11,190 nucleotides of DNA, taken from positions 1-11,190 of the forward strand of contig CAZTZN010000160.1 of the NCBI GenBank assembly GCA_964617715.1, given 5' to 3'. Position numbers and translations under genes: made by a program. Source of the stretch: JALGVA01 sp964617715. Lineage in GTDB: Bacteria > Armatimonadota > Zipacnadia > Zipacnadales > UBA5352. The notes under the pieces are model-generated. The model was not told the origin of the DNA. It saw nothing but the letters and a program-made list of their open reading frames with translations, and did no database searches. This document shows positions 5,083-11,190 of this stretch, piece after piece. Numbering within the stretch: position 1 is the stretch's first letter; the number at the start of each line of letters is the position of its first letter.

Positions 5083-6000
5083 ATGAAGCGCGTAGGGATC
5101 GTTGACTGGGATACGTCACACGTCGTGCAGTTCACCATGCGGCTCAACCGAGTTGATGAGATCGATCAGGAGCAGTGGATCGACAGCGACTACCGCGTGG
5201 TCGCGGGCTACCAGGGCACCAGCGAGATCACCGACGACGAGCGCATGGCCGAGTACAAGGAGAAGCTCACCGGCTGGGGCGTCGAGCTGGTGGACGACTA
5301 CCACGAGCTGGTGGACATGGTGGATGCGGTGCTCATCGAGTCGCAGAGCGGCTATGCGCACCTGGAGAAGGCGCGCCCGTTCATCGAGGCGGGCATCCCC
5401 ACGTACATCGACAAGCCGTTCGTGATCGACGTGGCCGACGGGCTGGAGATCAAGCGGCTGGCGGCCGAGCACGGGGTGCCGGTGTTCTCGTCCTCGTCGC
5501 TGCGCTACGCGCCGGAGGTCGTCGAGGTCGCCGAGGGCGCGGACGACGTGGGCGACGTCGTGGGCGTGCACGCCTACTCGCCCGCGAGTCTGCACGACGC
5601 CAACCCCGGCCTGGCCCACTACGGCATCCACGGCGTGGAGATCATGTATGCGCTCATGGGCCCGGGCTGCGTGGAGGTCGCGTGCCTGTCGGAGGAGGGC
5701 GGCGAGGTCTCGGTGGGCCGCTGGGCCGACGGCCGCGTGGCGTCGATGCGCGGCACCCGCGCCGGCGCCCACGCCTACGGCTTCACCGTCTGGGGCGACA
5801 AGGGCGTGCGCCTGTCGGGCATCAGCACGCAGTTCATCTACCGCGAGCTGCTCAAGCGCATCGTGAGCATGTTCGAGACCGGCGAGGCGCCGCTGGACCT
5901 CGACGAGACGCTGGAGATCGCGGCCTTCATCGCGGCGGCCTTCGAGTCCGCCAATAACGGCGGCGCCCCCACGAAGCTGGAGTTCACCGCCGGGGGGTAG
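5083..6000 (+). CDS. Gfo/Idh/MocA family oxidoreductase
   Basis: A 305-residue NAD(P)-dependent oxidoreductase that typically oxidises a hydroxyl on a sugar or inositol-like substrate, in the cytoplasm. The N-terminal Rossmann unit starts MKRVGIVDWDTSHV; the usual glycine-rich loop is changed to VDWDTSH, a variant I recognise from a subgroup whose members begin GIVGLDTSH. Residues 69-100 (LVDDYHELVD ... VLIES) are the second half of the Rossmann fold. The hallmark EKP motif is DKPF (110-113) with Lys111. The C-terminal domain has HYGIHGVEIMYALMG (179-193), including the conserved His184 region, then GTRAGAHAYGFTVWGDKG (224-241). The length is slightly short for the family (usually 320-400). 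The start is ATG at 5083 with GGGAGG 6 nt upstream. It is the only plus-strand gene here, divergent from the epimerase and convergent with the endonuclease, so it has its own promoter. Substrate is unknown. Confidence 0.92.
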   Translation: MKRVGIVDWDTSHVVQFTMRLNRVDEIDQEQWIDSDYRVVAGYQGTSEITDDERMAEYKEKLTGWGVELVDDYHELVDMVDAVLIESQSGYAHLEKARPFIEAGIPTYIDKPFVIDVADGLEIKRLAAEHGVPVFSSSSLRYAPEVVEVAEGADDVGDVVGVHAYSPASLHDANPGLAHYGIHGVEIMYALMGPGCVEVACLSEEGGEVSVGRWADGRVASMRGTRAGAHAYGFTVWGDKGVRLSGISTQFIYRELLKRIVSMFETGEAPLDLDETLEIAAFIAAAFESANNGGAPTKLEFTAGG

Positions 6001-6027
6001 ACCCGCAACCGACTACGCACATGCAAG

Positions 6028-6062
6028 CGAGCCCGGCCCTCCGCGATGGGAGGCCGGGCTCG
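6028..6062. terminator. Strong hairpin between convergent genes, probable bidirectional terminator
   Basis: An 11-bp perfect stem, CGAGCCCGGCC with GGCCGGGCTCG, extends by three more pairs after one bulged C, with a small loop. It lies 28 bp after the Gfo/Idh stop and 34 bp beyond the endonuclease stop on the other strand. There is no clear T-run on either side, so the hairpin may act with Rho or mainly protect 3' ends. Confidence 0.75.
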
Positions 6063-6095
6063 TCGCTGTGAGCAGAAGGGCGATGGTACGCTCGC

Positions 6096-7109
6096 CTACT
6101 CCTCGGGCTTGTCGAGTACCTCTGGGATGAGCGTCGGTCGGAGCGGTATCACAGTCTTGTGCCTGGGATCGAGGTCTTCGTAGTGGGCGAAAACCATGTC
6201 CAATAGTTCATCCCCGTCCATTAACCGAAGATTCCCCTTACCCAGTGCGAACTGCTGCGCACCTTGAGCGAATCTCCCGAGCGTCACGAACAAGCCGAAC
6301 TCCCCTGGGTCCACCTTTCCATAGAGCTGCGAGACAGATGCTTCGTTCACCGTCTCCTCCGAACTCTTCACCTGGACCTTGACGAGTGGGGACTGGAAGC
6401 CGAGTTCGTCCGGGTGAGCCATGATATCGATCCCGTGATCCGGCCCCGGCGGGCTGACTCGGGTTCTGTAGCCCATCGCTCGGAGCAGATCCGCCACAAA
6501 GTCCGCGAACGGGTGCCCTTTCAGGTAGCGCGTCAGCCTTTTCAGCACGAAGTCTCGTGTCTGTTCCTCTATCTCGCGGGCGACGATACCCGGACTGTCT
6601 TCGGGTTCTGGCTCGGCCATCGGTTCGCGTCCACTGGCAACCGCGGTGAACTCATCGGCGTGATTGGTGATTCGGAACAACGTCACTGCGGCGCCGATCT
6701 CATAGAGCGCTCCCTGCGAGAACCGTGTTCGCGGAAGGTCCCGTAACCAAGTGACGGCACGCTGATGGGGATACCGTGGATCAATGTCCGGTCGATAAGA
6801 ATAGGCGCCGCTCACCTTACCTACCCAGATGGTGCGTTGCGACTTGCATGGGTACGCGACCAGGTGCCCAACTGTAATCTCATGCACGAACCGCCGAAGG
6901 ACGCCCGCGTAGACAGGCACGGCGCCGGGTTTCTCGTCAGGGTACGCCTCTGCCACTACGGCCTTGTACTCCTCCTGTGTGGTCCACTGCGACAGGTCGC
7001 CGACATCTCCCCAGCCGATCGCGATCACGTTGCCCTCAAGGAAGAGGCGTTCAGCCTGCCCCGATTCACCAGCGTGGATGCCCCACACTATGCTCTCCTC
7101 ACTCGCCAT
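6096..7109 (-). CDS. Mrr-type restriction endonuclease with N-terminal PUA/EVE-like domain
   Basis: A 337-residue protein. The C-terminal part has the PD-(D/E)XK core of Mrr_cat nucleases: FADFVADLLRAMGY (201-214), then PDHGIDI (223-229, Asp228) and VKVQVKS (243-249, Gln246 and Lys248). It should cleave DNA, possibly depending on base modification. The N-terminal ~155 residues (WGIHAGESGQAERLFLEG at 9-26, AIGWGDVGDLS at 30-40, VGHLVAYPCKSQRTIWVGKVSGAY around 80-103) look like a PUA/EVE-type barrel, a fold that can read modified bases; that part is inference. The linker at 160-180 is acidic. The start is ATG at 7107-7109 with GAGGAGG 6 nt upstream, inside the end of tmk; the two genes overlap by 11 bp, so they are translationally coupled. 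Base composition is clearly lower in GC than flanking genes (28 of 60 bases in 6181-6240), suggesting transfer. An Mrr-like DNA-repair role is the alternative. Confidence 0.88.
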   Translation of the reverse strand: MASEESIVWGIHAGESGQAERLFLEGNVIAIGWGDVGDLSQWTTQEEYKAVVAEAYPDEKPGAVPVYAGVLRRFVHEITVGHLVAYPCKSQRTIWVGKVSGAYSYRPDIDPRYPHQRAVTWLRDLPRTRFSQGALYEIGAAVTLFRITNHADEFTAVASGREPMAEPEPEDSPGIVAREIEEQTRDFVLKRLTRYLKGHPFADFVADLLRAMGYRTRVSPPGPDHGIDIMAHPDELGFQSPLVKVQVKSSEETVNEASVSQLYGKVDPGEFGLFVTLGRFAQGAQQFALGKGNLRLMDGDELLDMVFAHYEDLDPRHKTVIPLRPTLIPEVLDKPEE

Positions 7110-7749
7110 GTCGTGCCTCCTCGTCAATACGCAGAACTCCGCAGATCGCCGCGAACACCTCGTCCTCGCGGCGCGAGGCGTCGATGATGGCGGTGCGATC
7201 GGGGTAGCGGCGGGCGTATTCGTGGAAGCCAGCCCGCACCCGGTGGTGGAACTCGAGTTCGTTGCGCTCGATGCGGTCGGCGGCGTCGCCGGAGCCATTG
7301 CCGAACTTGCGGCGCAGGCCCTCCTCGGGCGGCAGGTCGAGGATGATGGTCATCTCCGGCGTCAGCCCGCCGGTTGCCGCCTCGTCCAGCGCCACCACCA
7401 GCTTCTCTCCCACCGCGCCGGCGTGGCCCTGGTAGGCGAAGGTCGCGGCGGAGAAGCGGTCGCACAGCACCAGCCGCCCGTCCGCCAGCGCCGGCCGGAT
7501 GATCTGCTCGACGTGCTGGGCGCGCGAGGCGCAGAACAGGAAGACCTCGGCCAGCGGCGTCATCTCCGGGTAGTCGGGCGAGAGCAGCAGCGCGCGGATG
7601 GCCTCCCCCACCGGCGTGCCCCCCGGCTCGACGGTCACCAGTACGTCCTCGCCCGCCGCGCGCAGCGCCTCGGCGAGCCGCGCGAGCTGCGTGGACTTGC
7701 CGGCGCCCTCCACGCCGTCGAGCACGATGAAGCGGTACGAGCAGCTCAC
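7099..7749 (-). CDS. tmk: Thymidylate kinase (dTMP kinase)
   Basis: Phosphorylates dTMP to dTDP with ATP, an essential step in dTTP synthesis in the cytoplasm. It is 216 residues, standard length. Motifs: P-loop GVEGAGKST (12-20), EPGGTPVGE (41-49; the usual R before EPGGT is V), CASRAQHV (73-80), DRFSAATFAYQG (97-108; normally DRY-SS-AYQG), DLPPEEGLRRK (138-148), and DRIERNELEFHHRV (158-171). The LID stretch GLRRKFGNGSGD carries Arg residues, whereas the P-loop has no Arg at its variable position, as in the E. coli-like arrangement. The start is GTG at 7747-7749, supported by GGAGG 6 nt upstream. It begins 13 bp after the Ycf45-like gene and ends overlapping the Mrr-like gene by 11 bp, so the three genes are very probably one operon. 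Confidence 0.95.
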   Translation of the reverse strand: MSCSYRFIVLDGVEGAGKSTQLARLAEALRAAGEDVLVTVEPGGTPVGEAIRALLLSPDYPEMTPLAEVFLFCASRAQHVEQIIRPALADGRLVLCDRFSAATFAYQGHAGAVGEKLVVALDEAATGGLTPEMTIILDLPPEEGLRRKFGNGSGDAADRIERNELEFHHRVRAGFHEYARRYPDRTAIIDASRREDEVFAAICGVLRIDEEARHGE

Positions 7750-7755
7750 CTCGGG

Positions 7756-7760
7756 CCTCC
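7756..7760 (-). promoter_or_regulatory. Shine-Dalgarno GGAGG deciding the GTG start of tmk
   Basis: The minus strand reads GGAGG 6 nt before GTG 7749, in the 13-bp space after the upstream gene's stop. No ATG gives the correct N-terminus before the P-loop, so GTG is the start. Confidence 0.7.
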
Positions 7761-7762
7761 GC

Positions 7763-9292
7763 TCACGGTGGCAGCAGCCGCACGCGCCGCCGCGGCTCCT
7801 CGCCGACCGTCTTCGACTTGAGGTTGCGGCGCTCGATCAGCTCGCGCTGCAGGCGGCGCACGTAAGCGTTCTGCGGCAACAACTCCACCGGCACATTCTC
7901 GGCCAGCACCTTCTCGATGGCCTCGCCCGCCTCGCGCAGGGCAAACTCCTCGCGCGCGGTGTTGCGCTCGGCGGCCAGCTCGCCCACCGCTCGCTCGATC
8001 TGCGCCCGTGTGTTGCTGCGCACAATGATCGTACTCTCGATCTGCTCGGGCACCCGCCCCTGCTCGACCGCCTGCTCGAGCGCCAGCGCCACGTCGGCGT
8101 CATCGGCCGACCGGGTCACGGTGGCCGGCACGCGCTGCTCACGCAGCGCCCGCTCGACCAGCTCACGGCTGATCCCTACCGGCATCACGCGCAGCACCCG
8201 AGAGCGGCTCTCGGTGCGGCGCAGCTCAGCCTCCAACGCGTCCATCTCCGCGTCGGTGCGCACCTCGGCGCCAACTGGGGCTACCGGAGCCTCGACGGTC
8301 ACGATCTGCCCGTCGGCGTCGAACTCGCGCAGCTCCGCGGTGATGGGCTCGCCGATGAGGATGCTGTCCACGGTCTCGGCGACGTCGTGGTGGATGGCAA
8401 GCCGGTTGATGGCATTGATCTCGATGACGATATCGAAGGTGGGCGGCGCCTGGCGCTCCAGCACCGTCTTCTGAGTGCCGCGGCGCTTGGCCTCCTCATC
8501 GGAGAGCACCACGGCCTGGATGCCGCCCACCAGGTCGGACAGCGTCGGGTTGGCCATCAGATTCTCGAGGTCGTTGCCGTGGGCGGTGGCGATGAGCTGC
8601 ACGCCGCGCTCGGCGATGGTGCGGGCGGCCGCCGCCTCCGCCTCAGTGCCAATCTCATCGACCACCACCACCTCGGGCATGTGGTTTTCGACCGCCTCGA
8701 TCATCACCTCGGACTGCGCGCGGTCGCCCGGCACCTGCATGCGCCGGGCGCTGCCGATGGCCGGATGCGGGATGTCACCGCCGCCGCCGATCTCGTTGTT
8801 GGTGTCCACCACGATTACCCGCCGGTCGAACTCGTCGGCCAGTACCCGGGCCACCTCACGCAGCTTGGTGGTCTTGCCCACACCCGGTCGCCCCAGCAGC
8901 AGGATGTTAAGGCCGCTCTCGATGATATCGCGGATGATATCGAGCGTGCCAATGACCGCGCGCCCTACGCGGCAGGTCAGGCCGATGACGTCCCCGTGGC
9001 GGTTGCGAATGGCGCTGATACGATGCAGGGTCTTCTCGATGCCCGCGCGGTTGTCGCGGTCGAAGTCGCCCACGCGCGAGGTCACGAAGTCGATGTCCGC
9101 TCGCAGCGCCGGAGTCTCGTCGATGGTCTCGTAGCCCTGCACGAAGCGCGCGCCAATGGGCCGCCCGAGGTCGATGACGACCTCCTTGAGGTCATCCAGA
9201 TGCGGGTGCCGTTCCAGCCACTTGCGCACCTGGTCGGGGAGCACTTCGAGGAGCCGGTCGAGGTCCGCCGTCACTGTCTCGTGGAGTGTCAT
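7763..9292 (-). CDS. Ycf45-like AAA ATPase with C-terminal R3H domain
   Basis: A 509-residue P-loop ATPase of the SpoIIIAA/Ycf45 type. Walker A is GRPGVGKTT (134-142), with DTNNEIGGGGDIPHPAIG (163-180) as the family signature. Walker B is VVVVDEIG (208-215), and a sensor-like ATAHGN lies at 235-240. FDIVIEINAINRLAIH (286-301) closes the ATPase domain. A variable linker (~320-450, including an acidic/coil-prone stretch 345-365) leads to a C-terminal R3H-type domain: GEAIEKVL (456-463), ELLPQNAYVRRLQRELIE (470-487), LKSKTVGEEPRRRVRLLP (491-508). R3H domains bind single-stranded nucleic acid; relatives occur in cyanobacteria and plastids (Ycf45) without a settled role. The start is ATG at 9290-9292, with GAAGGGAA upstream; an ATG at 9310 is possible but less well supported. 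It follows the methyltransferase by 52 bp and precedes tmk by 13 bp. Confidence 0.9.
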   Translation of the reverse strand: MTLHETVTADLDRLLEVLPDQVRKWLERHPHLDDLKEVVIDLGRPIGARFVQGYETIDETPALRADIDFVTSRVGDFDRDNRAGIEKTLHRISAIRNRHGDVIGLTCRVGRAVIGTLDIIRDIIESGLNILLLGRPGVGKTTKLREVARVLADEFDRRVIVVDTNNEIGGGGDIPHPAIGSARRMQVPGDRAQSEVMIEAVENHMPEVVVVDEIGTEAEAAAARTIAERGVQLIATAHGNDLENLMANPTLSDLVGGIQAVVLSDEEAKRRGTQKTVLERQAPPTFDIVIEINAINRLAIHHDVAETVDSILIGEPITAELREFDADGQIVTVEAPVAPVGAEVRTDAEMDALEAELRRTESRSRVLRVMPVGISRELVERALREQRVPATVTRSADDADVALALEQAVEQGRVPEQIESTIIVRSNTRAQIERAVGELAAERNTAREEFALREAGEAIEKVLAENVPVELLPQNAYVRRLQRELIERRNLKSKTVGEEPRRRVRLLPP

Positions 9293-9344
9293 TGCGCTTC
9301 CCTTCGGCATCCTCAGGCTGCAATTGCCCGTCCGATTGAGCCTT

Positions 9345-10553
9345 CTACGTCTTGCGCAGCAGCAGGATGTACTCCTTCTGCATGACATTGTAGAGGCCGA
9401 AGATGATCTTGTCTACGCAGCGCTCGAGCACCAGCCCCGCCCCCTCGCAGGCGCGGGTGAACATCGCGGTGGTGTCGATCTCCTCACCGTTGCAGGTCAT
9501 GTTCCCGATGACCACCGCGGCCATGGCCCCGGGGCGCAGCACCCGCGCCATCTCGCGCGCGGCCACGCGCATGTCCTCATCGTACAGCTCGAAGCGCTGC
9601 TTGCCCGTGCCGCGCACGCCGATGAAGCCGTCGCTCAATTCAGCGAGGTCGTAGCCCATGGCCTCGAGCGCGTGCTCGTCGTTCTTCACGTAGTTGAGTG
9701 CGATGGAGTAGGGCGGCGAGGTCACGATGCCGTCCACGCTCTCGTCGGGCAGGTCCAGGGCGCGCGCGTCGCCCTCGCGGATCTCGACGCTGCCGAACTC
9801 CAGCCCGAGCCGCTGCTTCACCTCGACGTGATCGCGCACTGAGGCGAGCATGCGGTCGCGGTTGTACACGAAGGCCTGGACCCGGTCGCGGCGGCGGCGG
9901 GAGTTATCTGAGCGCGCGATCATCTCGGCCAGGTCGAAGAAGTCCCTGACCGGGCCCTCGGGCAGCTCACGGTCCTCGGCGGAGCGGAAGAGCCGCTGCT
10001 GATGAGCGTTGTCGGCGCAGGGGGCCACGTACTCGGAGGCGTCCTCGATCTCCGCCAGGTGCCGCCACGATTGCGTCTTCACGCGCGAGATGAGCCGGCA
10101 CAGCGGAGAAACGTCTACTCCGATGCAGTTGATGCCCAGCAGTTGCGCCTCCACCGCGGTGGTGCCCGAGCCGATGAAGGGGTCGAGCACGAGGTCGCCG
10201 GGGCCCAGGCCGATGATGCCCAGCAGCGCCCGGATCATTTGCGGATGGAACTTGCCCTTGTAGGGGTAGAACCAGTGGGTCAGATACTGGTTGATCGACC
10301 TGGTGCGGTTGTACTGCTGGATGACGTGGTAGTCGGTGAACTCGGGCTCGTGATGGGGGAGCTGCAGCGACTTGACGTAGGCCGAGCGGTGGATGATGCG
10401 CTCGCAATCGAGGCCGCCATCGGTGGAGAAGCCGCGCAGGTTGTCGTGCATCGTGAACTCCACGCCCGCGGCCGCCAGCTCCATCTGCGCCAGCACCAGC
10501 TCGTAGATAAACTGGACGTTCTCGTGCAGGGCAAGCTGCGTTGTCTGCTGCAT
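9345..10553 (-). CDS. Site-specific DNA methyltransferase, N4-cytosine/N6-adenine class (TSPPY type)
   Basis: A 402-residue amino-methyltransferase using S-adenosylmethionine. Motif I is DPFIGSG (124-130), followed by TTAVEAQLLGINCIGVDVSP (131-150) with Asp147 at the cofactor ribose position. GDARALDLPD lies at 261-270, and catalytic motif IV is TSPPY (278-282). SPPY favours N4-cytosine; DPPY would favour adenine. HWFYPYKGKFHPQMIRALL (93-111) is the motif-X-like segment. Motif I precedes motif IV with about 150 residues between, partly charged (SDNSRRRRDR, 215-224), which may be the target-recognition region. An RNA-guanine methylase of the Trm11 type is the main alternative. ATG 10551-10553 is 20 bp after the isomerase stop; GTG at 10565 would add four residues, and neither has a strong ribosome site. 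No partner nuclease is adjacent; the Mrr-like gene lies 2.2 kb downstream on the same strand. Confidence 0.85.
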   Translation of the reverse strand: MQQTTQLALHENVQFIYELVLAQMELAAAGVEFTMHDNLRGFSTDGGLDCERIIHRSAYVKSLQLPHHEPEFTDYHVIQQYNRTRSINQYLTHWFYPYKGKFHPQMIRALLGIIGLGPGDLVLDPFIGSGTTAVEAQLLGINCIGVDVSPLCRLISRVKTQSWRHLAEIEDASEYVAPCADNAHQQRLFRSAEDRELPEGPVRDFFDLAEMIARSDNSRRRRDRVQAFVYNRDRMLASVRDHVEVKQRLGLEFGSVEIREGDARALDLPDESVDGIVTSPPYSIALNYVKNDEHALEAMGYDLAELSDGFIGVRGTGKQRFELYDEDMRVAAREMARVLRPGAMAAVVIGNMTCNGEEIDTTAMFTRACEGAGLVLERCVDKIIFGLYNVMQKEYILLLRKT

Positions 10554-10573
10554 TGATGGTGACACCCGCAGGC

Positions 10574-11190
10574 TCAGACGCTCTGCAGCAGCGTCTTGAT
10601 CGCGTTGAACTCGTGCCGGGCGATGTCGGTGGCGCTCATCTGCGCGTCCGGTTCGCGATGGCTCTCGGCGGATACGTGCCCGTCGTAGTCGCTCTCCTTG
10701 AGCCAGGCAAAGATCGTGGCGTAATCGACCTCGCCCTCGCCCAGCAGCAGTCGGTAGTCGTCCGTGTTCTCGTCGCGGTAGCAGTCCTTGACCTGCACGT
10801 TCCAGACCAGCTCGCCGAAGCGCGTCAGTGCCTCGGGCCCGTAGTAGCGGTCCATGCGGTAGAGGTTGCCCGGATCGTAGTTCACGCCCAGGTTGGGCCG
10901 GTCCACACGCGCAATCAGGTCGAGAGTGGCGTCAACCGTAGCCGACAGCCCGAAGTTGTTCTCAACGACTACGCCGATGTCGCGTGAGAGCGCCAGGTCG
11001 CAGCACTCGCGCAGATAGTGGGCGGCGCGCAGCCAGTGGTCCTCGCGCGCGGCCGACGGGATCGGCGGGCCCCCCGGCTGCACCCGGATCAGGTCGCACT
11101 CCAGCTCCTCGGCCATGTCCAGGTAGCGGCGGAAACGCTCGACGTCCTCGAGGCACTCGTCATCGCTCTTCTGCGAGAATCCGCCCACGT
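10574..11190 (-). CDS. Sugar phosphate isomerase/epimerase family TIM barrel, C-terminal 204 residues (runs off window)
   Basis: The C-terminal ~205 residues of a xylose-isomerase-like TIM barrel (AP_endonuc_2 family); the N-terminal strands lie beyond base 11190, and the GTG at 11188 is probably an internal Val codon. Counting from that codon: LECDLIRVQPGG (29-40), IGVVVENNFG (71-80, Glu76 a likely metal ligand), LGVNYDPGNLYR (100-111, Asp105), VWNVQVKDCY (128-137), GEGEVDYATIFAWLKESDYDG (150-170, one conserved block) and VSAESH (172-177, Glu175). The metal ligands normally given by His in DP-H and H-KD are Asn108 and Gln132 here. Members isomerise or epimerise keto-sugars or inosose-type compounds, or have unknown roles. 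The stop is TGA at 10574-10576. It lies 20 bp upstream of the methyltransferase on the same strand. Exact substrate is unknown. Confidence 0.87.
   Translation of the reverse strand, partial: VGGFSQKSDDECLEDVERFRRYLDMAEELECDLIRVQPGGPPIPSAAREDHWLRAAHYLRECCDLALSRDIGVVVENNFGLSATVDATLDLIARVDRPNLGVNYDPGNLYRMDRYYGPEALTRFGELVWNVQVKDCYRDENTDDYRLLLGEGEVDYATIFAWLKESDYDGHVSAESHREPDAQMSATDIARHEFNAIKTLLQSV

Noticed and set aside
6028..6062. Hairpin as a repeat element or attachment site
   Set aside because: Its position between two convergent stop codons is explained by transcription termination, and no second copy was seen.
7598..9385. 595-codon plus-strand frame opposite tmk and the Ycf45-like gene
   Set aside because: Spans two real genes in antisense, and its composition is typical of high-GC shadow frames.
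1..11190. tRNA or rRNA genes
   Set aside because: No cloverleaf-like stretch or conserved rRNA sequence was noticed on either strand, despite the presence of an S23 protein gene.

Overview
This is a GC-rich bacterial window (roughly two thirds G+C by eye) with strong GGAGG-type ribosome binding sites, frequent GTG starts and mostly minus-strand genes. A run of exactly 100 N at 1489-1588 shows it comes from a scaffolded draft or metagenome assembly. The mix of sugar-associated oxidoreductases, a cytoplasmic five-bladed-propeller glycosidase-like protein, a small VOC protein, a sugar-isomerase-type TIM barrel and a Ycf45-like ATPase resembles environmental heterotrophs such as Armatimonadota or Planctomycetota-like lineages. 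That placement is an impression; there is no rRNA or marker phylogeny here.

Layout. Left part (1-4829, all minus): the N-terminal 191 residues of a 6-phosphofructokinase; an SDR oxidoreductase; a four-helix-bundle S23 protein gene cut by the N gap; a VOC protein; a glycoside-hydrolase-like protein; and an extended-SDR epimerase. At 4830-5082 there is a divergent intergenic region. One plus-strand gene (5083-6000), a Gfo/Idh/MocA oxidoreductase, follows and ends in a strong hairpin (6028-6062) shared with the converging gene on the other side. Right part (6096-11190, all minus): read in the direction of transcription, a TIM-barrel isomerase (partial), a DNA methyltransferase with the TSPPY motif typical of N4-cytosine enzymes, a Ycf45-like AAA/R3H ATPase, thymidylate kinase, and an Mrr-type restriction endonuclease whose start overlaps the tmk end. 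Close spacing suggests one transcription unit, at least from the Ycf45-like gene to the endonuclease.

The most unusual feature is not a gene. Four intergenic spaces in the left half carry copies of one repeat family: a conserved core close to GTTGCCGTCAGCTCG followed by degenerate tandem 7-bp units. Two copies face each other around the S23 gene (core ends toward S23, heptad ends against the SDR and VOC genes). Two others bracket the epimerase in the opposite sense. The copies at 1403-1475 and 4846-4907 also share a second conserved block (12 of 13 bases). The heptads touch gene ends so closely that one supplies the VOC stop codon and two run up to Shine-Dalgarno sequences. This looks like a small dispersed element, perhaps linked to the S23 protein, and is the best candidate here for something undescribed.

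Functionally, the left part and the Gfo/Idh and TIM-barrel genes fit uptake-independent, cytoplasmic sugar metabolism with unknown substrates. The right part combines nucleotide metabolism (tmk), a conserved ATPase and two DNA modification/restriction genes, one of which (the Mrr-like gene) is visibly lower in GC than its neighbours.
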